NCBI RefSeq assembly: GCF_003316635.1 | Contig: NZ_QNQP01000006.1 | Coordinates: 1 to 64,000 of the forward strand | DNA length: 64,000 nucleotides | Direction: 5' to 3' | From: Roseovarius dicentrarchi | Lineage (GTDB): Bacteria; Pseudomonadota; Alphaproteobacteria; Rhodobacterales; Rhodobacteraceae | Shown: one piece after another, positions 24,665 through 32,437 of the stretch | Layout: each line of letters begins with the position of its first letter | How positions within the stretch are numbered: position 1 is the first letter of the stretch | Program-made: the position numbers and the translations under genes | Notes under the pieces: generated by a model | What the model saw: the letters and a program-made list of their open reading frames with translations, nothing else | Told to the model about the DNA's origin: nothing | Databases searched by the model: none

Positions 24665-25738
24665 CTATGCCGGATTTTGCGACCGATCCATCCTGTTTTC
24701 GACGTCCTGTAGTCGCTCCACGGCCCATCGCGCCGCATCTGCCACGGTGGCATCCTCCGCATCGCAATGCGCCTGCGCTGTGGACACCAGCGCAGGGTCG
24801 CCCGAATTGCCGATAGCATACAGAACATTACGCAAAAATCGCGCGACACCGATGCGCTTGATCGGACTGCCCGAAAATTTCGCGCGAAAACTTGCATCAT
24901 CCAGCTGCGCAAGCTCCGCCAAAGGCGGCCCCAAAAGATCTGCACGCGCGTGATAGCGCACCTCGCGCGCCTCTTGGGCAAATTTGTTCCACGGGCAGAC
25001 GGCCAGACAATCATCGCAGCCATAAATGCGGTTGCCCATCAACGGGCGCAGCTCGGCGTCCACCGGGCCGTGATGCTCGATCGTCAGATAGGAAATGCAG
25101 CGCCGGGCATCCAGCTGATACGGCGCAGGAAAGGCGCCCGTCGGGCACACATCCAGACAGGCCCGGCATCTGCCGCAATGGTCGGCCTCGCCCGCATCGG
25201 CCTCGATGTCCAAGGTGGTAAAGATCGACCCGATAAAGAACCAACTGCCCAGATCGCGGCTGACCAGATTGGTATGCTTGCCCTGCCAGCCCAGCCCGGC
25301 CGCCGCGCCCAGCGGTTTTTCCGGCACCGGCGCCGTGTCGACGAACACCTTCACCTCGGTCTTGTCCGACGTTTCGGAAATCAGCCAGCGCGCCAGCCGT
25401 TTCAGCCGCTTCTTGACCAGGTCGTGATAATCCCTGTTCTGCGCATAGACACTGATCGCACCCTCGCTGCGCCGCTCCAGAACGGCCAGCGGGTCATGCG
25501 CGGGCGTGTAGCTTTCGCCCAGCATGATAACCGACCGCGCCTCGGGCCACAGCGCCGACGGATCACCGCGCCAATGGCTGCGCTCGGCCATCCACTGCAT
25601 CTGCCCGTGCCGCCCCTTGTCAAGGAATGTCTCCAGCCTGCCCGGCACCTGCGGCACGTCCCAGGGGCGGCAGATCCGCGCCAGACCAAATCCTTCGGCC
25701 TGCGCCCGGGCGACCAGTTTCTGCTTTAGCGGGTCCAT
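24665..25738 (-). CDS. queG: Epoxyqueuosine reductase
   Basis: This 357-residue cobalamin-dependent Fe-S enzyme makes queuosine from epoxyqueuosine in tRNA. Two [4Fe-4S] sites are visible: C188, C191, C194, C198 ([16 protein letters not shown]) and C214, C241, C244, C248 ([11 protein letters not shown]). The active-site aspartate is D134 in VDTAPVPEK, followed by the [17 protein letters not shown] stretch. The ATG at 25738 directly abuts a dispersed repeat and has no good Shine-Dalgarno sequence. It could be read by coupling from the upstream glutathione transferase gene, whose stop is only 37 bases away. Confidence 0.95.
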   Translation of the reverse strand: MDPLKQKLVARAQAEGFGLARICRPWDVPQVPGRLETFLDKGRHGQMQWMAERSHWRGDPSALWPEARSVIMLGESYTPAHDPLAVLERRSEGAISVYAQNRDYHDLVKKRLKRLARWLISETSDKTEVKVFVDTAPVPEKPLGAAAGLGWQGKHTNLVSRDLGSWFFIGSIFTTLDIEADAGEADHCGRCRACLDVCPTGAFPAPYQLDARRCISYLTIEHHGPVDAELRPLMGNRIYGCDDCLAVCPWNKFAQEAREVRYHARADLLGPPLAELAQLDDASFRAKFSGSPIKRIGVARFLRNVLYAIGNSGDPALVSTAQAHCDAEDATVADAARWAVERLQDVENRMDRSQNPA

Positions 25739-25739
25739 G

Positions 25740-25763
25740 TTTTTTCTTGGTAAAAATACCCAA
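25740..25763 (-). repeat. Dispersed gene-end repeat, copy B
   Basis: On the minus strand this is TTGGGTATTTTTACCAAGAA followed by AAAA. It lies between the stop of the glutathione transferase gene and the ATG of queG, with only a C between the repeat and the start codon. Confidence 0.75.
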
Positions 25764-25775
25764 TCGACATCAGCA

Positions 25776-26441
25776 TCAAAAATCGAGGTCCGAATAATGT
25801 TTCGGCGGCGGGAAGCCGGGCACCTGATCGGCCAGAATGCTGCGGAACGCGGGGCGCGATTTGATCTTGGCGTACCAATCCTTGACCACCTCGCTACGGT
25901 TCCAATCCACATCCGAGATATAGTCGAGCGAGCTCAGATGCGCGGCGGCGGCAAAATCGGCCAGCGTCATGGTATCGCCGGCCAGCCAACGGCGGTGGTC
26001 CAGCAGCCACGCCATGTAATCAAGGTGATACTTGATCGCCTTGGCGCCCGATTTGACGTTTCCGCTATCTGGAAAACCGGCGCCCATTATCTTTTTGTTG
26101 ACGCGCTCATACAAAAGTTTTGACGTCACCTCATGATGAAACTTGTCATCGAACCACGCCACAAGCCGGCGCACCTCATAGCGTCCTTCGGAGCTGCGGG
26201 GCATCAGCGGCGGCTCGGGGTATTTTTCCTCAAGATATTCGCAGATTGCGGCGCTTTCGGGCATGATACGGCCGTCTATGCGCAGGATCGGCACCTTTCG
26301 CGCGGGGTTGCGGCGATGAAAATCGGGGTGATTTTCCCAGTACCGTTCTTCTATCAATTCGCACTCGATCTTCTTTTCAGCAAGACTCAGGCGCACCTTG
26401 CGGCAGAAGGGTGACAGGGCAACATGATAGAGCTTGGCCAT
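25776..26441 (-). CDS. Glutathione S-transferase family protein
   Basis: This 221-residue protein has an N-terminal thioredoxin-like domain (about 1-78, [24 protein letters not shown], with the cis-proline KVPIL and the glutathione contact [15 protein letters not shown]) and a C-terminal helical domain containing [20 protein letters not shown] cysteine in SPFCRKVR resembles beta/omega-type active sites. Substrate unknown. The start at 26441 is chosen over an upstream ATG at 26477 because the first beta strand begins at MAKLYH. Confidence 0.9.
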   Translation of the reverse strand: MAKLYHVALSPFCRKVRLSLAEKKIECELIEERYWENHPDFHRRNPARKVPILRIDGRIMPESAAICEYLEEKYPEPPLMPRSSEGRYEVRRLVAWFDDKFHHEVTSKLLYERVNKKIMGAGFPDSGNVKSGAKAIKYHLDYMAWLLDHRRWLAGDTMTLADFAAAAHLSSLDYISDVDWNRSEVVKDWYAKIKSRPAFRSILADQVPGFPPPKHYSDLDF

Positions 26442-26498
26442 GGCGCGGCAGACCTTTGTTTGGGTGTTCCTCTTCAATGCCTGTTTGGCCTGTGGGTT

Positions 26499-27218
26499 TC
26501 AATCCTCGAAACACGCGGCGCGCCCGTCACGGCGGATCGTGGCCGCGCCATCCATGATCGACCCGGTCCGTTTGCGCAGCCACGCTGACGGTTTGCTGGC
26601 AGACCGGTCCTTGGGGTCGGGCAGAACGGCCGCCAGCCGCGCAGCCTGCAGATCCGACAAATCGGCAGGCGCGACGCCGAAATAGTGCCGCGCGGCGGCA
26701 TCGATGCCAAAGATGCCCTGATCGAATTCGGCGATGTTCAGGTAGATCTCGATGATGCGGCGCTTGGGCCAGATGATTTCGGATATCGGGGTCATCACCG
26801 CCTCCAGCGCCTTGCGCAGCCATGAGCGGCCTTGCCACAGGTAGACATTCTTGACCGTTTGCTGGCTGATGGTGGAGGCGCCGCGCGCCGCGCCCTTTTC
26901 CAGAACCTGCCGGATCGCCTGCATGTCAAAGCCCCAGTGCAGGCAGAAATTGGCATCCTCGGCCGCGACTGCCGACCGCGCCATGACCGGGGCGATCTGG
27001 TCCATCGGCACCCATTGGTGACGGATCGTGCCCAGACGGCGCGCCTCTTGTTTCATGTAATAGGTCGGGCCGGGCGGAACGTAGCGATGCGCAAGCTGCG
27101 CAAGCGCGACGCATGTCACGGCCGTCAGCGCGGCCCACATCAGCCAGCGCCGCGCGCCGCGGACAAGGCGGCCCAGCGGATCGGCGCGGCGCGGCTGTTT
27201 GGCAGTGTTGCGTGGCAT
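26499..27218 (-). CDS. mtgA: Monofunctional biosynthetic peptidoglycan transglycosylase
   Basis: This 239-residue membrane-anchored GT51 enzyme polymerises lipid II into glycan strands at the outer face of the inner membrane. One transmembrane segment lies at about 27-45. GT51 motifs are in order: AAEDANFCLHWGFD with catalytic E87, GASTISQQTVKN (113-124), WLRKALEA, and PKRRIIEIYLNIAEF with E157. Length is normal for MtgA (about 230-245). It lies in the long minus-strand run and is unlikely to be functionally tied to its neighbours. Confidence 0.95.
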   Translation of the reverse strand: MPRNTAKQPRRADPLGRLVRGARRWLMWAALTAVTCVALAQLAHRYVPPGPTYYMKQEARRLGTIRHQWVPMDQIAPVMARSAVAAEDANFCLHWGFDMQAIRQVLEKGAARGASTISQQTVKNVYLWQGRSWLRKALEAVMTPISEIIWPKRRIIEIYLNIAEFDQGIFGIDAAARHYFGVAPADLSDLQAARLAAVLPDPKDRSASKPSAWLRKRTGSIMDGAATIRRDGRAACFED

Positions 27219-27269
27219 GGCAGACCGATTCAGATGAGTATTTTCAGAAAGATGAAAGCCGCAGCGAAT

Positions 27270-28319
27270 CTATAGCGCGTTCATTGCCGCGCTGAAGGTC
27301 GCCTGCGCGCGGCCCCACACCCCTGCGCCGAGATGTGGCAAATCCCGAAGGGACGGCAGAAGCTGCCCGGCAAAATCATGCGACGCCTCTACCGGCAAGA
27401 GCGATGGCAAGTTGTCGATAGCCATGATGTCCATGATGGGCGCGTCATGCACGCGGCGGGCGGGCGCCGCCCAGGTGGTGGCCGCGTCATAGAGTGGCAC
27501 CGGATTATAGTCACTGTCCGGATCGCAGGCGACATCGCCGATCGCGGTCAGTGTTCGCGGCTGTGACAGGGCCGATTGCGGCACGAATACAGGGGTTCCG
27601 GGCCGTGCGAAGATGCAGTTCAGAAACATGTCATGCGTCAGGATTTCGGGGAACGGGCCACCGCCTGCCGTCTGCTCCATATCCCATAGGGTCGGGCTGA
27701 GGCCCATGTTGGTGCAAAGATCCGCCGCGCCGGCTCCGACACGGCCCAGCGCGCCGATGATGATCGCCGTGGGCGTGCGCAGATTTGCGATATCCCGTGC
27801 CAGATCGGCCAGCAGCGCGTCTTTGCCGCCATAGGTCGTGACCGGCGGGCAGAGGCCGCCGGCCTGCTGCGCCGCCCATGCCTTGAGCGTGATGGCAGCG
27901 CCGGCATATCCGGCCCAATAGCCGAAAGCGGCGATGCGGCGGCCCTTTACGTCCACCAGATATTCCAGATCGTAAAGCGTGCCGCCACCGGCAGCGAAAC
28001 GGCGCAGCAGCGCCTTGCCGGAGTGCTGACCCTTGAAAGCGTGGCCGAACATGATGTGTCGGTGCGGCAGCGGCGTGCCGTCCTCGGGAAGCTCTTTCAG
28101 CCCCAGGATGATCGCATCCGTGGGCGCGTCCGGCCAGCTATGCATCGGCGCGATACTGCAACCGGCGGCGCGGTAGTCATCAATAGCAATGGCGCGCTGA
28201 TCGCTTTGCTCGACAGTTACCTGCATCCCGGTGGCCAGCAGATCGGCGGCGCCGGCGGGCGTCAGCGGCGTGCGCTCCTCATTCGGGCGCTGTTCGGCCC
28301 GGACCCAGATATGTGTCAT
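27270..28319 (-). CDS. Saccharopine dehydrogenase (NAD+, L-lysine-forming) type protein
   Basis: This 349-residue protein resembles fungal LYS1-type saccharopine dehydrogenases, which interconvert saccharopine with lysine plus 2-oxoglutarate. It begins with the alanine-dehydrogenase-like N domain (MTHIWVRAEQRPNEERTPLTP) and has the Rossmann stretch TAIIIGALGRVGAGAADLC. GHAFKGQHSGKALLRRFAAGGGTLYDLEYL is characteristic. The ATG at 28319 is chosen because the family starts at that strand; a frame to 28592 overlaps the next gene and is rejected. Roseobacters make lysine by the diaminopimelate route, so a breakdown role or a related amino acid is more likely than synthesis. Confidence 0.85.
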   Translation of the reverse strand: MTHIWVRAEQRPNEERTPLTPAGAADLLATGMQVTVEQSDQRAIAIDDYRAAGCSIAPMHSWPDAPTDAIILGLKELPEDGTPLPHRHIMFGHAFKGQHSGKALLRRFAAGGGTLYDLEYLVDVKGRRIAAFGYWAGYAGAAITLKAWAAQQAGGLCPPVTTYGGKDALLADLARDIANLRTPTAIIIGALGRVGAGAADLCTNMGLSPTLWDMEQTAGGGPFPEILTHDMFLNCIFARPGTPVFVPQSALSQPRTLTAIGDVACDPDSDYNPVPLYDAATTWAAPARRVHDAPIMDIMAIDNLPSLLPVEASHDFAGQLLPSLRDLPHLGAGVWGRAQATFSAAMNAL

Positions 28320-28332
28320 GTCCCGGCCCCCC

Positions 28333-28950
28333 TCAGCGCAGCATGCCGGCAGCGCGGACCGCCTGCACCGACGGGCGCGCCGCCATCGCGTCGCAAAAGG
28401 CGGCAAGACGCGGGTAGTCTTTGACATCCACCCCGTCACCTTCCAGCCATGTGCAGATGACATAGAGATAGGGGTCCGCCACCGTGATCCGGTCGCCCGC
28501 AATAAACGGCCCGGCAAGGCAGTGCTGTTCGATATAGGCGCAGCTGTCTGCCATGGTTTCCGGCACCTTGGCGCGCATGTCCTCTTGCGCATCTGCGCTA
28601 TCGGCCCAGCGCGAGGCGCGCATGCGGTGGGCGTGGTTCACGTGCATCGTGCTGGCGAGGTAGTACATCACCGATCGCAGCCGCGCCGCCTGAAACGGGT
28701 CCTGAGGCTTCAGGCCCGCGGCGGGCGCGATTGCGGCGATATAATCCAGAATTGCGCCCGTTTCGGTCAGGATGCCGGCGCCCGTCTCAAGCGCGGGCAC
28801 GCGGCCCTTGGGATTGATCCTGTGATAGGCGGGCTGCGTCTGGGCGCCGGTTTTGAGATCAACGCGGATGGCCTCGAAATCCAGCCCTGCCTCGTGCAGG
28901 GCAATGGCGACAGCGATGGATATCGTGCCGGGGGCATAGTGCAGTTTCAT
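28333..28950 (-). CDS. Glutathione S-transferase family protein
   Basis: This 205-residue protein has an N-terminal thioredoxin-like domain (MKLHYAPGTISIAVAIALHEAGLDFEA; cis-proline in GRVPALET; ETGAILDYIA) and a C-terminal helical domain (GPFIAGDRITVADPYLYVICTW). The SIAV sequence with serine at the usual position places it near the bacterial beta-class GSTs. Its stop is 13 bases before the saccharopine dehydrogenase start and its start lies 17 bases after the histidine phosphatase stop, so these three are probably co-transcribed. Confidence 0.9.
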   Translation of the reverse strand: MKLHYAPGTISIAVAIALHEAGLDFEAIRVDLKTGAQTQPAYHRINPKGRVPALETGAGILTETGAILDYIAAIAPAAGLKPQDPFQAARLRSVMYYLASTMHVNHAHRMRASRWADSADAQEDMRAKVPETMADSCAYIEQHCLAGPFIAGDRITVADPYLYVICTWLEGDGVDVKDYPRLAAFCDAMAARPSVQAVRAAGMLR

Positions 28951-28967
28951 GGCGGCCTCCTGCCGGT

Positions 28968-29618
28968 TCAGATGAATGTGCGGGCATGCGCCCGGTCTGC
29001 CGCATCAAGGTGCGGCGTGGCGTTGAACGTGTCCAGTACCAATGCGCCATGAACATACCGCAGCCGGTGAACCGAGCTGTTCTGGATCCGCAGCATCATA
29101 TTCGCCATCATGCGCGCGTCCAGCCCCAGAACATGCTGCATGACCATGCCGATCACCCCGCCCGATGTCACCATCAGCGTCCGGCCATGGGCATCGCTGG
29201 CCTCCTCCATCAGGGCCACGATACGGGTGCGGAAACTGCCGAAAGTTTCCGGCACGCCTATCAGCCTGTCCTCGGACCAGTGGGTGATGACATCAGGCAG
29301 GTAGCGCGCAAATTCCTGCGCCGTGTCGGGCGCAGGGACGCCGTGCTGGGCCTGCATCGCATGGGCAAGGTTGAAATATGTCAGCTCGTTCAGGCGGGGA
29401 TCCTGCACCGTGGTCTGGTATCCCATGGCGCTGGCGGTCTGGCGCTGGCGCGTCAGGGTGCCGGTCAGAACGCGGTCGAAATGCGGCTCTGTTTCGGTCA
29501 GCCACGTGCCCAGCCACGCCGCCTGCCGGTGGCCCAGATCGGACAGCCGGTCATAGCTGGCCTCGTCCTTGGCGCCGCTGTTGGCCTGTCCGTGTCGCAC
29601 CAGGATTATTTCGGTCAC
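28968..29618 (-). CDS. Histidine phosphatase family protein (SixA/phosphoglycerate mutase-like)
   Basis: This 216-residue protein has the RHG active site near its N terminus (TEIILVRHGQ) and the second conserved histidine region around VTSGGVIGMVMQHVLG, where the usual histidine-containing SHGG is replaced by SGGV. I therefore cannot confirm the second catalytic histidine, and activity may be altered. The GTG at 29618 is chosen because GGGAGGG lies about 8 bases before it and the family begins at this strand; the longer ATG frame to 29894 crosses the divergent gene. First gene of the leftward run. Confidence 0.85.
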   Translation of the reverse strand: MTEIILVRHGQANSGAKDEASYDRLSDLGHRQAAWLGTWLTETEPHFDRVLTGTLTRQRQTASAMGYQTTVQDPRLNELTYFNLAHAMQAQHGVPAPDTAQEFARYLPDVITHWSEDRLIGVPETFGSFRTRIVALMEEASDAHGRTLMVTSGGVIGMVMQHVLGLDARMMANMMLRIQNSSVHRLRYVHGALVLDTFNATPHLDAADRAHARTFI

Positions 29619-29748
29619 GCGCGCGCCCTCCCTCGTTCGCCAGAACCGCACAGTAGCGGCGCGGCGCAAGGTGTTAAAGGGCGGCGCAGGGAACTGCCGC
29701 GAACATGGAACGTTGACGCCGTAACCCACACGCTGAAAGGAGATACTT

Positions 29749-30099
29749 ATGCCACGCCCCATGATCATCGCCGCGACCATGCTGACCGCCATGCCACTGG
29801 CCGCGCAGGAGGCCGCCCAGGGCGCCGGCGTCGTTGACACACGCGACGGCACATTTTTGCAAAGCGTCGACGACACCAACGTGATCAACGCCAATGGCGA
29901 GAAAATCGGCGAGGTCGAAGAGATCCTTGTCGATTCAGACGGCCAGCCGGCCGGCTTCCTGATTGACCTTGGCGGATTGCTGAACTTCGGCGATCACGAT
30001 GTTTCCGTGCCGCTGGGCGCGCTGGAATGGAACGGCAAGGAATATGTTTCAAAAATGACCGAGGAGCAGCTGGAAAATCTGGCGCCCTGGGACGAGTAA
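29749..30099 (+). CDS. Secreted PRC-barrel domain protein
   Basis: This 116-residue protein has a signal peptide of about 19 residues (MIIAATMLTAMPLAAQ) and one PRC-barrel-like domain (about 38-105: NVINANGEKIGEVEEILVD, GQPAGFLIDLGG, VSVPLGALEW). PRC-barrels are small beta barrels found in RimM and photosynthetic reaction centre H; periplasmic versions in Rhodobacteraceae have no defined role. AAAGGAG is 7 bases before the ATG. It is divergent from the phosphatase gene and converges on pncB with a 13-base gap. Confidence 0.88.
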   Translation: MPRPMIIAATMLTAMPLAAQEAAQGAGVVDTRDGTFLQSVDDTNVINANGEKIGEVEEILVDSDGQPAGFLIDLGGLLNFGDHDVSVPLGALEWNGKEYVSKMTEEQLENLAPWDE

Positions 30100-30112
30100 G
30101 CCGGATTGACAA

Positions 30113-31405
30113 TCAGACTATAACGTCAAATTCCTGCTGCGCGCCGACATCGAACACCCGTTTGTAGCGCGCGATCTCACTGGCCGGGCCCATCGCCTTT
30201 TTCGGGTTATCCGAAAGCTTGACGGTGGGCCTGCCATCCGCGCTCACAGGCTTGCACACCATCGAAAACGGCGCCAGCGCATCATTTGGCACCAATCCGC
30301 GAAAATCATTGGTCAAATGCGTACCCCAGCCGAACGATACCCGCACGCGGCCTGAAAACTGCGTCTGAAGCTGGACGATCTTTTCCTCGTTCAGACCGTC
30401 AGAGAAAATGATCAGCTTTTGCGACGGATCCTCTCCGCGCGCCTTCCACCATTCAATCGCCATTTCGGCGCCCTTGGCCGGATCGCCGGAATCGACGCGT
30501 ATACCGGTCCAACCAGCCAGCCATTCCGGCGCATTTTTCAAAAACCCCTCGGTGCCGTAGGTGTCGGGCAAGATGATCCGCAGGTTTCCTTCGTGTTCTT
30601 CGTGCCAGTCACTCAGGACATCATAGGGCGCGCGCGCCAGTTCGGCGTCCGACTGGGCCAGTGCGGCATATACCATCGGCAATTCATGCGCATTGGTTCC
30701 AATCGCCTCCAGATCGCGGTTCTTGGCGATCAGGCAGTTGGATGTGCCAACGAATTTCTCGCCCAACCCTTCGTGCATCGCGCGCACGCACCAATCCTGC
30801 CAGAGAAAGCTGTGACGCCGCCGCGTGCCAAAATCGGCAATGCGCAGGTCCGGCACCTCGCGCAGATTTTCCACCTTTTCCCATAGCTTGGTCATGGCGC
30901 GAGCGTACAGCACCTGAAGCTCGAACTTCTCCATCTTGTGCAGCACCGCGCGGCTGCGCAGCTCCATGATGACCGCAAGCGCGGGAATCTCCCATAGCAT
31001 GACTTCGGGCCAGCTGCCCTCGAAGGTCAGCTCGTATTGGTCGCCGACACGCTCCAGATGATAAGGCGGCAGGCGCAGCTTATCGAACCAGTCCATGAAG
31101 GCCGGATTGAACATTTGCCGCTTGCCGTAGAACATGTTGCCGCGCATCCACGTGCTTTCGCCGCGCGACAACGACAGCGACCGGATATGATCCAACTGCT
31201 CGCGCAGCTCGCCCTCGTCCACCAGATCGGCCAGCGGGATATGCGTGGCCCGGTTGATCAGGCTGAACGTGACCTGCGTGTCGGGCCGGTTGCGAAACAC
31301 AGACTGGCACATCAGCAGTTTGTAAAAATCCGTGTCGATCAGGGACCGGACGATCGGGTCGATCTTCCACTTATGATTGTGCACGCGTTCGGCGATATCG
31401 ACCAT
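30113..31405 (-). CDS. pncB: Nicotinate phosphoribosyltransferase
   Basis: This 430-residue enzyme of NAD salvage couples nicotinate to PRPP with ATP hydrolysis. TDFYKLLMCQSVF near the N terminus, FGTRRRHSFLWQDW (around 190-203) and the phosphate-binding part around WGTHLTNDFRGLVPNDALAPFSMVCK are typical. Length matches the bacterial short form (about 400-435). The ribosome-binding site CGGAGG overlaps an inverted repeat at 31415-31429, a possible control site. Confidence 0.95.
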   Translation of the reverse strand: MVDIAERVHNHKWKIDPIVRSLIDTDFYKLLMCQSVFRNRPDTQVTFSLINRATHIPLADLVDEGELREQLDHIRSLSLSRGESTWMRGNMFYGKRQMFNPAFMDWFDKLRLPPYHLERVGDQYELTFEGSWPEVMLWEIPALAVIMELRSRAVLHKMEKFELQVLYARAMTKLWEKVENLREVPDLRIADFGTRRRHSFLWQDWCVRAMHEGLGEKFVGTSNCLIAKNRDLEAIGTNAHELPMVYAALAQSDAELARAPYDVLSDWHEEHEGNLRIILPDTYGTEGFLKNAPEWLAGWTGIRVDSGDPAKGAEMAIEWWKARGEDPSQKLIIFSDGLNEEKIVQLQTQFSGRVRVSFGWGTHLTNDFRGLVPNDALAPFSMVCKPVSADGRPTVKLSDNPKKAMGPASEIARYKRVFDVGAQQEFDVIV

Positions 31406-31414
31406 GTCGGCCTC

Positions 31415-31429
31415 CGGAAATATGTTCCG
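31415..31429. promoter_or_regulatory. Inverted repeat CGGAA-n5-TTCCG at the pncB start
   Basis: A perfect 5-bp dyad with a 5-base centre lies 10 bases upstream of the pncB start codon and adjoins the Shine-Dalgarno sequence. It could be an operator for an NAD-responsive repressor or chance; I do not recognise it as a known motif. Confidence 0.3.
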
Positions 31430-31485
31430 AAATCTTAAATCAGGGCGCAGCCAAGATTGAAAGCCTTGGCGTGTGATCTGCCGCC

Positions 31486-32340
31486 TTACCCGCCTGCGGC
31501 CATCGCGCGCAGTCCGTCGCGATAGGTGGGATAGCGCAAGGTCACCCCCAGATCCCGCTTGATCCGGTCATTCGAGACGCGTTTGGATTCGGCATAGAAA
31601 CTGCGCGCCATCGGTGACATGTCAGCGTCGTCGAACGCGACCGCCTCGGGCAGGGGCAACCCCAGCAGTTCGGCGGCAAAGCCGATCACATCCTGCGGCG
31701 GCGCCGGATCATCGTCGCACACATTATAGGCCGCGCCGGGATCAGGCCGGCGGATGGAGGCGGCCAGAACCTGCGCGATATCCTCGACATGGGTGCGGCT
31801 AAACACCTGACCCGGCTTGATAATACGCCGCGCGGTGCCTGCGCGCACCTTTGCAAAGGGGCCGCGGCCGGGGCCGTAAATACCGGCCAACCGGAAAATA
31901 TGCAGCGGCAGGCCCGGAATGGCCTGCCACGCCGCCTCGGCGTCCTTGCGCAATGCGCCGCGCCGCGTGCCGGGGGTCAGCGGCGTCGCCTCATCCACCC
32001 AGCCGCCCTGATGATCGCCATAAACGCCGGTGGTGGACAGATACCCGGCCCATTCCAGCCGGGGCGCGATGCGCGCAATCTCACCCTCCAGCGCGGCCAG
32101 AACCGGATCGCCATCCTCGCCCGGCCCGGCAGAAATCAGCAGATGCGTCGCAGCCTCCAGCGCGGGGCGCATATCGGCGCCGGGCCAGATCAGCGGCTGA
32201 ACGCCCTCGCGCTCCAGCGCCTCCGCCTTGTCCGGGCTGCGCGTCGTGCCGATCACGCGCCATCCGCCGTCAGCAAGCAAAAGCGGCGTCAGCGCGCGGG
32301 CCGAATAGCCATGACCAAAGGAAAGAAGCGTGCGTGTCAT
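31486..32340 (-). CDS. NAD-dependent epimerase/dehydratase-like SDR protein (YeeZ type)
   Basis: This 284-residue extended short-chain dehydrogenase-like protein begins TRTLLSFGHGYSARALTP, where the glycine-rich loop is GHGYSA rather than the canonical GxxGxxG. It continues LSTTGVYGDHQGGWVDE (active-site region, with Y in the VYG motif) and FRLAGIYGPGRGP. These are features of the YeeZ group of SDRs whose substrates are unknown. The ATG at 32340 is preferred over a longer frame to 32496 because the first beta strand begins there and GGGG lies just upstream. It is divergent from amn. Confidence 0.85.
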   Translation of the reverse strand: MTRTLLSFGHGYSARALTPLLLADGGWRVIGTTRSPDKAEALEREGVQPLIWPGADMRPALEAATHLLISAGPGEDGDPVLAALEGEIARIAPRLEWAGYLSTTGVYGDHQGGWVDEATPLTPGTRRGALRKDAEAAWQAIPGLPLHIFRLAGIYGPGRGPFAKVRAGTARRIIKPGQVFSRTHVEDIAQVLAASIRRPDPGAAYNVCDDDPAPPQDVIGFAAELLGLPLPEAVAFDDADMSPMARSFYAESKRVSNDRIKRDLGVTLRYPTYRDGLRAMAAGG

Positions 32341-32437
32341 TCCCCAGATATGTGGCACCGCCGCCGCATTGGCAAGGCCGCTTGAACGCCGCCGCCCCCC
32401 GTGCAAACGTGCCACCAGAACCTGAAAAGGACTACAG

